This document shows, one piece after another, positions 1-5,180 of a DNA stretch of 5,313 nucleotides (the first letter of the stretch is position 1; the number at the start of each line of letters is the position of its first letter). Below the pieces are notes generated by a model. The model ran no database searches. It worked only from the letters and a program-made list of their open reading frames with translations, and had not been told where the DNA came from. Position numbers and translations under genes: made by a program. The stretch is from assembly GCA_959018045.1 (NCBI GenBank), contig CAUEJN010000090.1, forward strand, positions 1 to 5,313, in the 5' to 3' direction. The DNA comes from an uncultured Butyricicoccus sp. (GTDB lineage: Bacteria; Bacillota; Clostridia; Oscillospirales; Butyricicoccaceae).

Positions 1-2
1 GG

Positions 3-59
3 GATGCAGAGAGTGAATATATTGAAGATAATGTAGCATATGAACAAATGATGGAATAA
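3..59 (+). CDS. C-terminal tail of an upstream reading frame (partial)
   Basis: An open frame enters from the left edge and ends at TAA 57-59. The visible residues are DAESEYIEDNVAYEQMME, an acidic, helix-prone stretch. It has no start inside the window. It is in the same frame as the amidase ORF that follows, and the frame stays open after the TAA (ETYIVDLITS, then Met at 90). This may be the end of a separate upstream gene. Alternatively it may be the N-terminal part of the amidase gene itself, cut by a nonsense codon. The fragment is too short to assign to a family, and a chance open frame cannot be excluded. Confidence 0.4.
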   Translation, partial: DAESEYIEDNVAYEQMME

Positions 60-89
60 GAAACTTACATTGTCGATCTCATCACTTCC

Positions 90-785
90 ATGAGCGATCA
101 GCAAACTACGTTAGATAACTGGAAATATAATCTGTCTTTTCTTCAAGAGCACTACACTGAAATCATGGCTTTACCCGATATAAATGTTTGGTTTGTTAAT
201 GACTATATTGACGGTTATTCTGTTGTTTTGAAAAACGAAGGGAAACCAGACGAACAGATCAATTTTTCTGCTTCCGGTAGATCATCCTATAACGCTTCTG
301 CAGCCAAATCTTACGCACTTCAATATTATAAAAATTATAATCCCAATTATCCAGACTGGGGAAGTGAAGGTGGCGATTGCGCAAACTTTGTATCTCAATG
401 CGTACACGCTGGTGGAAAACCCATGAAAGGTACTCCTGGTACTTCTTCCGCAGCCGATGATTGGTCGAATTGGTTTTCTTCCGGCACTAGCTTAAATACA
501 AAAAAAGTTTCTTCTACGTGGCGTGGAGCGGCTGCTTTCCGAGGATATTGGGAAGATAATGCAAGTGCATCTAAAAAATTTTCTTCCGTCGGTAACTCTT
601 CCTTCGACTTTGGTTATATTGGTGATGCCGTCTCTATTTTGAATACGCGTGGTAGAGCTTACCATACTTTGCTCATTATCGACTATGATGGTAAAGATTT
701 TATTCTCGCTGCACATTCAGGGAGCACAATTTCAAAGCGATTAAGTTCTTACAACTCTGATTTCGTAATTTATCACATGCGATGA
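90..785 (+). CDS. Amidase_6 domain (papain-like cysteine amidase) protein, possibly 5'-truncated
   Basis: This 231-residue ORF carries the putative amidase domain family (Amidase_6), a papain/NlpC-P60/CHAP-like cysteine hydrolase fold often found in Firmicute surface or cell-wall proteins. The domain begins near residue 67 with YNASAAKSYALQYYKNYNP. The nucleophile motif GGDCANFVSQC follows (Cys97), then a Trp-rich segment (125-155), and the likely catalytic His192 in RAYHTLLIIDYDG. Residues 1-62 are a charged, helical N-terminus with no signal peptide or membrane segment, so export is not evident from the visible protein. No Shine-Dalgarno sequence precedes ATG 90, and the same frame is open back to TAA 57-59. 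The visible ORF may therefore be the downstream part of a larger, interrupted gene. It is clearly more AT-rich than the genes to its right, which hints at horizontal acquisition. The cleaved bond (peptidoglycan or other amide) cannot be told from sequence. Confidence 0.75.
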   Translation: MSDQQTTLDNWKYNLSFLQEHYTEIMALPDINVWFVNDYIDGYSVVLKNEGKPDEQINFSASGRSSYNASAAKSYALQYYKNYNPNYPDWGSEGGDCANFVSQCVHAGGKPMKGTPGTSSAADDWSNWFSSGTSLNTKKVSSTWRGAAAFRGYWEDNASASKKFSSVGNSSFDFGYIGDAVSILNTRGRAYHTLLIIDYDGKDFILAAHSGSTISKRLSSYNSDFVIYHMR

Positions 786-864
786 TGTATCTATTTGTAT
801 CTAGTATCATCTAGGCATAAATTCTTTGGGTTCTTGTCTGAGTTTTAAAAGTATCCTCTACACA

Positions 865-898
865 GAAAAATCCCGGATCAAACGATCCGGGATTTTTC
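865..898. terminator. Bidirectional intrinsic terminator between convergent genes
   Basis: A perfect 15-bp inverted repeat has arms 865-879 and 884-898 with core TCCCGGATC/GATCCGGGA and an AAAC loop. It is flanked by an A tract on the left and a T tract on the right, so it can terminate transcription from either side. It sits 80 bases after the amidase stop and just 9 bases beyond the asparaginase stop, so it probably ends both convergent units. Confidence 0.92.
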
Positions 899-906
899 TT
901 TTGTTA

Positions 907-1821
907 TCAGATTTCGCCGCACTGGATGGCCGCGATGGCATCCTCGATCGTGCGATGGCCGAGCGATACCGCGCCCATAGCCTCGGCACGCTTGCCAACC
1001 TCGTACTTATCCAGATTGACCGAGCCCGACAGACACTGGGTGGTGACATAGACCTTGGTGCCGCTGTGGATGAGCTTCTGGACAACCTTTTCCAGACGAA
1101 TCGGAATACCACCCGAGCCGTAGCCCTCAATGATGACCTTCTTGTAGCGGGACAGGAAGGTGATGATGGACGGATCGAGGTCGGGTACCAGCTTGAGCAG
1201 GACGAAATCCGAGTCGATATCCTCGACAAACTCAGGCTCACCGCTCAGCTTGGGCACGATATCCAGACGGACATTGCCCTCACGGTCGATCGTACCGGCA
1301 AGCGGTGCATTGATCGAGCGGAAGGCGTTCATGCTCTCGCAATCCACCTTGACCACGTGATTGCCGCGGATAATCTGTCCATGCAGCACGGCAGCAACAC
1401 CGACATAGCCCGCACGGATGACGCGGAATGCGTCGAGCAGGTTTCGCTCGGCATCCGAACCGGGTACGCCGATGGGCTTCTGCGCACCGGTCAGGATGAC
1501 CGGCTTGTTGAGGTTGCGCAGCATGTGATAGAGCAGCGCCGACGTATAGCCCAGCGTATCGGTACCGTGTACGATGACAAAGCCATCATACAGATCGTAA
1601 TTTTCACGGATGATGCCGGCCAGTTTGACACGGTCTGCCGTTGTGATATCGGTCGAGTCGATGGAGAACGGATTCTCTACAACGACCTTGCAGATCTTGG
1701 GCAGCTCGGGTAAAAACTCGATCAGCTGCTCACCGGTGAGCGAGGGTGCCAGACCGCGTCCGGTCTCACGGCAGGCGAGCGTGCCGCCGGTCGCAATCAT
1801 GAGTACATGTTTGAGTGACAT
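907..1821 (-). CDS. ansA: L-asparaginase, type I (cytoplasmic)
   Basis: This 304-residue enzyme is predicted to hydrolyse L-asparagine to L-aspartate and ammonia. Both signature regions of the asparaginase/glutaminase family are present: ATGGTLACRE with nucleophile-type Thr14, and VIVHGTDTLGYTSALL with Thr87-Asp88. A matching lysine follows at about residue 158 (RGNHVVKVD). LTGAQKPIGVPGSDAERN (110-127) is the conserved core segment before it. There is no signal peptide, and the MNAFRSINAPLAG segment resembles the AnsA-type cytoplasmic enzymes rather than secreted type II, so the AnsA label rests on motif resemblance. It is somewhat shorter than the roughly 330-340 residues common for the family. 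The start is fixed by GGAAGGAAG about 9 bases upstream. The gene lies 34 bases downstream of the alcohol dehydrogenase stop with no terminator between, so the two are probably one transcript. Confidence 0.93.
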   Translation of the reverse strand: MSLKHVLMIATGGTLACRETGRGLAPSLTGEQLIEFLPELPKICKVVVENPFSIDSTDITTADRVKLAGIIRENYDLYDGFVIVHGTDTLGYTSALLYHMLRNLNKPVILTGAQKPIGVPGSDAERNLLDAFRVIRAGYVGVAAVLHGQIIRGNHVVKVDCESMNAFRSINAPLAGTIDREGNVRLDIVPKLSGEPEFVEDIDSDFVLLKLVPDLDPSIITFLSRYKKVIIEGYGSGGIPIRLEKVVQKLIHSGTKVYVTTQCLSGSVNLDKYEVGKRAEAMGAVSLGHRTIEDAIAAIQCGEI

Positions 1822-1831
1822 AATGCGTTAC

Positions 1832-1842
1832 TTCCTTCCGGA
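1832..1842 (-). promoter_or_regulatory. Ribosome binding site of the asparaginase gene
   Basis: On the minus strand CCGGAAGGAAG lies about 10 bases before the ATG at 1821. This is an extended purine-rich Shine-Dalgarno site. It lies within the 34-base gap after the alcohol dehydrogenase stop and supports both the chosen start and translation from a shared mRNA. Confidence 0.7.
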
Positions 1843-1855
1843 GAAAAATGCGAGT

Positions 1856-3001
1856 TTAGCGATAGCTGCGCGACAGAATGCCGATCACGTCATCCTTTGT
1901 CAGCTGCTTGGCATCCACGCGGAACAGACCGCCCATATCAGCGAATGCATGGTCGGCGTACTTGCCGAAATCGCTGTTTTCCATGCCGTAATCGCTCATT
2001 TTCAGGCCGTCTACACCGCACTGCTTTTGCAGCTCGGCCAGTGCCGCGACAAAATCACCGTCTGCGCGACCGAGAGCGTGCGCCATGTGGGTAAACTTGT
2101 CGGCGCAAACGTCAGCGAACAGTTTATAGTATTCGAGCGAAATCATAATCAGACCAGCGCCGTGCGGCAGCTTGGGATGGAAGCCGGACATAGCATGCTC
2201 AATCGCGTGCTCGGACGTACAGGAGGACAGGCTCTCAACAAAACCAGCCAGCGTGTTCGCCAGTGCGACATCAGCGCGTGCTTCGGCATCCGAACCATCC
2301 TGCACGGCACGAGGCAGCGACTTGCCAATCAGCTCAATGGCCTTGAGCGAATACATCTCACTGACCGGGCTTGCAATGGTCGCCAGATAGCCCTCGCAGG
2401 CGTGGAACAGTGCGTCAAAGCCCTGATATGCGGTCAGGTGCGGCGGTACGGTCATCATAAAATCGGGATCAACGATGGACAGCGTCGGGAAGGTCTTGTC
2501 ATTACCGCCGCCGATCTTCTCCTCGCCGTTGGTGACGACCGTCCAAGGGTCGGCCTCCGTGCCCGTGCCCGCAGTCGTCGTAATCGCCACGATCGGAAGG
2601 GGCTGATCCTTGATCTTCTGACCCTTGCCCGATCCGCCGTAAACATAGTCCCACCAGTCGCCGTCGTTGGTGGCCATAACAGCCGCAGCCTTAGCGGTAT
2701 CGATGGACGAGCCGCCGCCCAGACCAACGACAAAGGTGCATGCCTGCTCGCGGGCAATCGCCGCGCACTCGCGCACGTTCTCGATGGTGGGATTGGGCTG
2801 TACATCGCGGTATACGGTCATCTCGTGACCGGCCTCAGCCAGTGCAGCACAGACTTTATCGACATAGCCGAGCTTTGTGGTGGACGAACCGCCGGTGATG
2901 AGCAGACCGCGGCCTGCCGGCAGCGGTGCGCGGGACAGCTTCTTGACGCTGCCTGCACCGAAAAAGATGCGGGTCGGCATATAGTAACTGAAGTTTTTCA
3001 T
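1856..3001 (-). CDS. Iron-containing (group III) alcohol dehydrogenase
   Basis: This 381-residue NAD(P)-dependent dehydrogenase of the Fe-ADH family (FucO, BdhA, 1,3-propanediol dehydrogenase relatives) interconverts an alcohol and an aldehyde in the cytoplasm. The dinucleotide-binding motif VVGLGGGSSIDTAKA is at 91-105, followed by TTTAGTGTEAD (141-151). Metal ligands by family pattern are Asp196 and His200 (GFDALFHACEGY), His265 (SEHAIEHAMSG) and His280 (KLPHGAGL). The frame is open further upstream to 3109, but ATG 3001 is chosen because it has AAAAGGAG seven bases before it and begins MKNFSYYMPTRIFFG, the usual N-terminus of the family. The promoter falls inside the longer reading frame, which rules out the long form. 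The substrate cannot be fixed: butanol, ethanol, lactaldehyde and propanediol enzymes all share these motifs. First gene of a probable operon with asparaginase. Confidence 0.93.
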   Translation of the reverse strand: MKNFSYYMPTRIFFGAGSVKKLSRAPLPAGRGLLITGGSSTTKLGYVDKVCAALAEAGHEMTVYRDVQPNPTIENVRECAAIAREQACTFVVGLGGGSSIDTAKAAAVMATNDGDWWDYVYGGSGKGQKIKDQPLPIVAITTTAGTGTEADPWTVVTNGEEKIGGGNDKTFPTLSIVDPDFMMTVPPHLTAYQGFDALFHACEGYLATIASPVSEMYSLKAIELIGKSLPRAVQDGSDAEARADVALANTLAGFVESLSSCTSEHAIEHAMSGFHPKLPHGAGLIMISLEYYKLFADVCADKFTHMAHALGRADGDFVAALAELQKQCGVDGLKMSDYGMENSDFGKYADHAFADMGGLFRVDAKQLTKDDVIGILSRSYR

Positions 3002-3008
3002 CGGAAGA

Positions 3009-3016
3009 CTCCTTTT
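3009..3016 (-). promoter_or_regulatory. Ribosome binding site deciding the alcohol dehydrogenase start
   Basis: The minus strand reads AAAAGGAGTCTTCCG directly before ATG 3001. The AAGGAG core, seven bases from the ATG, selects this start over upstream in-frame ATGs such as the one at 3109. Confidence 0.85.
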
Positions 3017-3039
3017 CAGACACGTGGGTTTCAAAAGGT

Positions 3040-3062
3040 GGGCTGGTGATAAAAAACAGCCC
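3040..3062 (-). other. Small hairpin in the alcohol dehydrogenase 5' leader
   Basis: GGGCTG (3040-3045) and CAGCCC (3057-3062) form a 6-bp inverted repeat around an 11-base loop that is T-rich on the transcribed strand. It lies between the -10 element and the ribosome binding site. It could be an mRNA stem or a protein binding site. The T run is in the loop and not after the stem, so it is not a standard terminator. A functional role is unproven. Confidence 0.35.
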
Positions 3063-3071
3063 GACACTATT

Positions 3072-3080
3072 ATTATAACA
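3072..3080 (-). promoter_or_regulatory. Extended -10 promoter of the alcohol dehydrogenase-asparaginase unit
   Basis: The minus strand reads TGTTATAAT, a full extended -10 (TGnTATAAT). The -35 position 17 bases upstream is only TTTTTA, a weak match, which is common when an extended -10 is present. The distance to the start codon is about 70 bases, giving a leader of roughly 60 bases. Confidence 0.7.
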
Positions 3081-3159
3081 GACTGCAAAGCGAATAAAAA
3101 GAGGGGCAAATGTAGAACTTAAACGGTTCTTTTTGTACAAAAATAAGCCCGAAAATCCC

Positions 3160-3191
3160 TTGACGGTACCCCTATCCGGTGGTAATATAAT
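3160..3191 (+). promoter_or_regulatory. Promoter of the small plus-strand unit
   Basis: A TTGACG -35 box at 3160-3165 is followed 17 bases later by TAATAT (3183-3188). That overlaps a perfect TATAAT at 3186-3191, which has a longer 20-base spacer. Either register gives a vegetative sigma-A-type promoter pointing right, divergent from the alcohol dehydrogenase promoter about 85 bases away. The ORF starts about 80 bases downstream. Confidence 0.65.
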
Positions 3192-3260
3192 ACCAACAAA
3201 AGAAATGAGGTGAAAACAAAAGCTACTTACTATCTTCTCATTATTTGAAATCTTACTGAA

Positions 3261-3270
3261 AGGGGTGAGT
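3261..3270 (+). promoter_or_regulatory. Strong ribosome binding site of the small ORF at 3274
   Basis: AGGGGTGAGT, preceded by GAA, lies just before ATG 3274 with the GGTG core about six bases from it. AAGGGGTGA is a near-complete complement of the 16S 3' end, lacking one A. This quality of site is strong evidence that translation starts here. Confidence 0.7.
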
Positions 3271-3273
3271 CCC

Positions 3274-3491
3274 ATGGTATCAGAAATTGAACAGGAGTTC
3301 CGTACCGCGCGGCTCGCCGGTGCCCACTAAGCCGAACAGCCGACGGAAACGACGTTCTCTGGGAGCATTCCGATGGGCATACTGATGAGTATGGCTCCGG
3401 CAGACTACGCGCCAATGGAAAGTTTACGACCCTGGCAGATAGGCCAAAGATCGAGGCGCTGCGGAGAAACGGAACAAAAGGGTACAACTGA
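3274..3491 (+). pseudogene. Small protein gene of unknown function, apparently frameshifted
   Basis: ATG 3274, with a strong ribosome binding site and upstream promoter, starts MVSEIEQEFRTARLAGAH and meets TAA at 3328-3330. In the -1 frame, open from 3291 to TGA 3489-3491, the translation reads like genuine soluble protein: TADGNDVLWEHSDGHTDEY, then GSGRLRANGKFTTLADRP, then KIEALRRNGTKGYN. That frame has no ATG, GTG or TTG start of its own. Joining the two near 3328 gives a protein of about 72 residues ending 17 bases before a terminator, as expected for one small gene. One missing base (or two extra) near the TAA explains the break. No canonical slippery heptamer is present in the 40-base overlap, so programmed -1 frameshifting is less likely. 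Real mutation and a base-call error cannot be told apart here. I do not recognise the family. The 18-codon ORF alone could also be the real product. Confidence 0.5.
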
Positions 3492-3508
3492 ATAGTTTGA
3501 AATAACAA

Positions 3509-3534
3509 GGGCTGCACGGGTGTGCAGCCCTTTT
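3509..3534 (+). terminator. Intrinsic terminator of the small plus-strand unit
   Basis: GGGCTGCAC (3509-3517) and GTGCAGCCC (3522-3530) form a perfect 9-bp GC-rich stem with a GGGT loop, followed by TTTT. It closes the unit that begins at the 3160 promoter, so the expected RNA is about 330 bases. On the minus strand the downstream bases are CTTGTTATTT, a poorer tail, but the hairpin could also slow transcription leaving the peptidase gene. Confidence 0.88.
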
Positions 3535-3559
3535 GGGAATCTCTCGTTTTCCATTACAG

Positions 3560-3594
3560 AAAGTGCACCGCTCCTCCTTGGGTGTGCTTTTTTT
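3560..3594 (+). terminator. Second, backup terminator-like hairpin before the convergent peptidase gene
   Basis: AAAGTGCACC (3560-3569) pairs with GGTGTGCTTT (3581-3590) over 10 bp including two G-U wobbles, followed by an uninterrupted run of seven T (3588-3594). The wobbles form only in plus-strand RNA (they become A-C mismatches on the minus strand), so it is oriented to stop plus-strand transcription before it runs into the peptidase gene, whose stop lies at 3600-3602. Confidence 0.6.
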
Positions 3595-3599
3595 GTATC

Positions 3600-4148
3600 T
3601 TACCCCAGTGGGTGCGCACGCTCCCACGCACGCAGCTCCTTCCGGCGCTCCACGAAGCCCGGCAGATAGCGCATCCCCTCGGCGTAAAAGTCCGCGCTGT
3701 GATTTTTCTGACGGATGTGGGACAGTTCATGCACCACAATGTAATCGCGCAACGTTTCGGGCAGCAGCATGACGCGAAAGGAATAGCAGATGCGGTTCTT
3801 GGCCGAGCAGCTCCCCCACCGGGTCACAGCTGCCGTGATGCGTACGCCGGTCGGCTGGACGCCCATGCGCGATGCCCAATGTGCAGTCCTGACCGGCAAT
3901 TCCCGCTCGGCCTGTTCGGTGAGGTCGGCGATTTCATCCGCAGTCAGGATGTGCCGCTGCGCCGCCCGGGCGGTCTGCCGCGCGATCTGGGTCTGCACCC
4001 AGTCCTGGTGCTGGTACAAGATCTGTTCGGCCTGTGCTTTGGTCAGTCTGCGCCCGCCACGCACCTCGACCTGTCCCTGTGCATTCACTCGAATCTGGAT
4101 GCTCTTGCGCTTTGAGCGGATGATGGTATAGGCAAACGGCAGAATCAT
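3600..4148 (-). CDS. YgjP-like (DUF45) zinc metallopeptidase-domain protein
   Basis: This 182-residue protein matches the YgjP-like metallopeptidase family (DUF45), which has a gluzincin-like core. Visible family marks are an N-terminal beta-rich part with RSKRKSIQIRV (11-21), RWGSCSAKNRICYSFR (110-125), and the zinc-binding helix VVHELSHIRQKNHSADFY (138-155) with His140, Glu141 and His144. No signal peptide or membrane segment is present, so it is probably cytoplasmic. The frame is open nine codons further upstream, but ATG 4148 is preferred because AAGGAG lies seven bases before it and inside the longer version. The natural substrate of the family is not settled. It follows the phospholipase-C-family gene in the same direction, with a 69-base gap containing a terminator-like hairpin. 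No separate promoter is visible, so expression may depend on read-through. Confidence 0.9.
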   Translation of the reverse strand: MILPFAYTIIRSKRKSIQIRVNAQGQVEVRGGRRLTKAQAEQILYQHQDWVQTQIARQTARAAQRHILTADEIADLTEQAERELPVRTAHWASRMGVQPTGVRITAAVTRWGSCSAKNRICYSFRVMLLPETLRDYIVVHELSHIRQKNHSADFYAEGMRYLPGFVERRKELRAWERAHPLG

Positions 4149-4154
4149 AGATGT

Positions 4155-4160
4155 TCTCCT
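4155..4160 (-). promoter_or_regulatory. Ribosome binding site deciding the YgjP-like start
   Basis: The minus strand reads AAAAAGGAGAACATCT before ATG 4148. The AGGAG core is seven or eight bases from the ATG. It also lies inside the reading frame from the upstream ATG at 4175, which makes that longer start unlikely. Confidence 0.8.
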
Positions 4161-4173
4161 TTTTCGGACAGAC

Positions 4174-4205
4174 AAAAAGCCCGCTCCCCGATAGCGGGCT
4201 TTCTT
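4174..4205 (-). terminator. Terminator or attenuator between the phospholipase-family and peptidase genes
   Basis: AAAGCCCGCT (4176-4185) and AGCGGGCTTT (4193-4202) form a 10-bp stem with a seven-base loop. On the minus strand the stem is followed by TTTTTGTC, so it reads as an intrinsic terminator 13 bases or so beyond the phospholipase-family stop. The T tract ends only about ten bases before the peptidase gene's ribosome binding site, leaving no room for a promoter after it. Confidence 0.85.
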
Positions 4206-4217
4206 TGATGTACAGAT

Positions 4218-5138
4218 TTACGGTTTCTGTCTGCGGTAATTGCCGTTGTCGAACGGCTCATAGTACGACAGATTGAGCATCCAGCCCGAGTCAAACTGCG
4301 TCGCGTAGCTGCTGGCAAGCTCAGCCGCCTTGTCCTTGGCCAGCTCAAACAGCTGGGTGACGCTCTCGGTGCACACGACATCCGGGTTCCACAGGTTGCG
4401 CCACGGCGAATGCGACTCGTTGAGCGCGTCCCACTGGGGCAGGCCGGTCTTGATGTGCGAGGTCAGCAGCGGACCCTTGCCAAGCAGCCGCTCGACCTTG
4501 CGTGCCGGTCGGCTCAGTCCGCGTCCGCCCTGATAGAACAGCCGCTGGCAGGCCAGCATCTCGGCAAAGGCCGGGCGCAGCTCGCTGGTCGGCACGTCCA
4601 CGCGCAGAACGCAGCGAATGAGGTGGTGCAGGATAACCGACACGACCGCGGTCTCCTGGTCGTTCATCTGATAGGCTGCGGTGGGCAGGTGCAGGTGATC
4701 GCCCTTGCAGCGGTCATATAGTGCACAGTCGATGTCGGTCTCGATCTGGCAATGAATGGCCGAGGCATTCTCTCCGGGCATCGCCTTGATGCACTCGTGC
4801 TCCTGATAATATACATAGGGATGAATGGTGCTGTCCAGTGCGTAATGGCACAGGAAGCCGTAAAAATAGGCGGAAGCGATATCATGGCTTTCATCGGTCA
4901 AGCGATTGACCGACTCGGCAAAGACGGTAAACAATGCGTCGGTGCGTTCCTCATGCAGCCGGTTGCCCAGCTTGTGCAGCGGACTGCCGGCGTATACCTT
5001 GTGGAAAAAGAGCGGGTCGGGCCCTTGCAGACCCCAGCGGAATACCGCAGGATGCAGAGCCGCAGCGCGCTGGGCAGCAGCCGGGAATACGGCAAGCGCC
5101 TGTTCGCCCAGCAGATCATGGGTCATAAAGTCCGCCAT
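4218..5138 (-). CDS. Zinc-dependent phospholipase C family protein
   Basis: This 306-residue protein matches the zinc-dependent phospholipase C/S1-P1-like fold family (Zn_dep_PLPC). The N-terminus MADFMTHDLLGEQAL carries the first histidine (His7). WGLQGPDPLFFHK (35-47) gives the GPD motif and His46. His62 lies in RLHEERTD, and GFLCHYALDSTIHPYVYY (94-111) supplies His98, Asp102 and His106. IHCQIETDID (128-137) supplies His129, Glu133 and Asp135. These are the expected metal-ligand clusters. Secreted clostridial toxins of this family have a signal peptide and a C-terminal lipid-binding domain. This protein has neither, so it is an intracellular paralogue of unknown substrate and not a toxin by sequence. 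ATG 5138 is chosen because GAAAGGA lies nine bases upstream. In-frame ATGs at 5144 and 5147 are too close to that site to be better. The gene is probably monocistronic or transcribed with the peptidase gene. Confidence 0.9.
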   Translation of the reverse strand: MADFMTHDLLGEQALAVFPAAAQRAAALHPAVFRWGLQGPDPLFFHKVYAGSPLHKLGNRLHEERTDALFTVFAESVNRLTDESHDIASAYFYGFLCHYALDSTIHPYVYYQEHECIKAMPGENASAIHCQIETDIDCALYDRCKGDHLHLPTAAYQMNDQETAVVSVILHHLIRCVLRVDVPTSELRPAFAEMLACQRLFYQGGRGLSRPARKVERLLGKGPLLTSHIKTGLPQWDALNESHSPWRNLWNPDVVCTESVTQLFELAKDKAAELASSYATQFDSGWMLNLSYYEPFDNGNYRRQKP

Positions 5139-5147
5139 CTTCATCAT

Positions 5148-5153
5148 TCCTTT
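5148..5153 (-). promoter_or_regulatory. Ribosome binding site of the phospholipase-family gene
   Basis: The minus strand reads GAAAGGAATGATGAAG before ATG 5138. AAAGGA is nine bases from that ATG, but two further in-frame ATGs lie within the spacer. The second of these (5144) is a possible alternative that would add two residues. Confidence 0.6.
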
Positions 5154-5174
5154 CACACGATTTCTATGCACTCT

Positions 5175-5180
5175 ATTATA
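5175..5180 (-). promoter_or_regulatory. -10 element of the phospholipase-family promoter
   Basis: A perfect TATAAT lies on the minus strand 36 bases before the start codon, preceded by CCTG. The -35 region at a 17-base spacing is TTTTCG, a weak match. The position suits a short leader of roughly 30 bases. Confidence 0.6.

Noticed and set aside
781..811. Short inverted repeat GATGAT/ATCATC just after the amidase stop
   Set aside because: Six base pairs, AT-rich, with a long loop and no T tract. The 15-bp hairpin at 865-898 is the real terminator.
826..1713. Plus-strand open frame of 295 codons opposite the asparaginase gene
   Set aside because: It starts before the terminator hairpin, translates through it and mirrors the asparaginase codons, so it is an antisense shadow.
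1610..3049. Long plus-strand open frame of 479 codons opposite the alcohol dehydrogenase
   Set aside because: It lies antisense to a gene with clear family motifs, spans two unrelated genes and shows no recognisable domain. GC-rich codon use on the other strand explains the lack of stops.
3210..3248. Possible leader peptide with GTG start (MKTKATYYLLII)
   Set aside because: The purine-rich GAGG overlaps the GTG itself, leaving no proper spacing, and the peptide has no run of regulatory codons typical of an attenuator.
3291..3330. Programmed -1 frameshift signal joining the two frames of the small gene
   Set aside because: No X-XXY-YYZ slippery heptamer occurs in the overlap of the two frames, so a simple indel is the more economical explanation.
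3230..3517. Minus-strand open frame of 95 codons across the small-gene region
   Set aside because: It runs antisense to the unit with the promoter, ribosome binding site and terminator, and starts inside the terminator hairpin. It has no recognisable domain.
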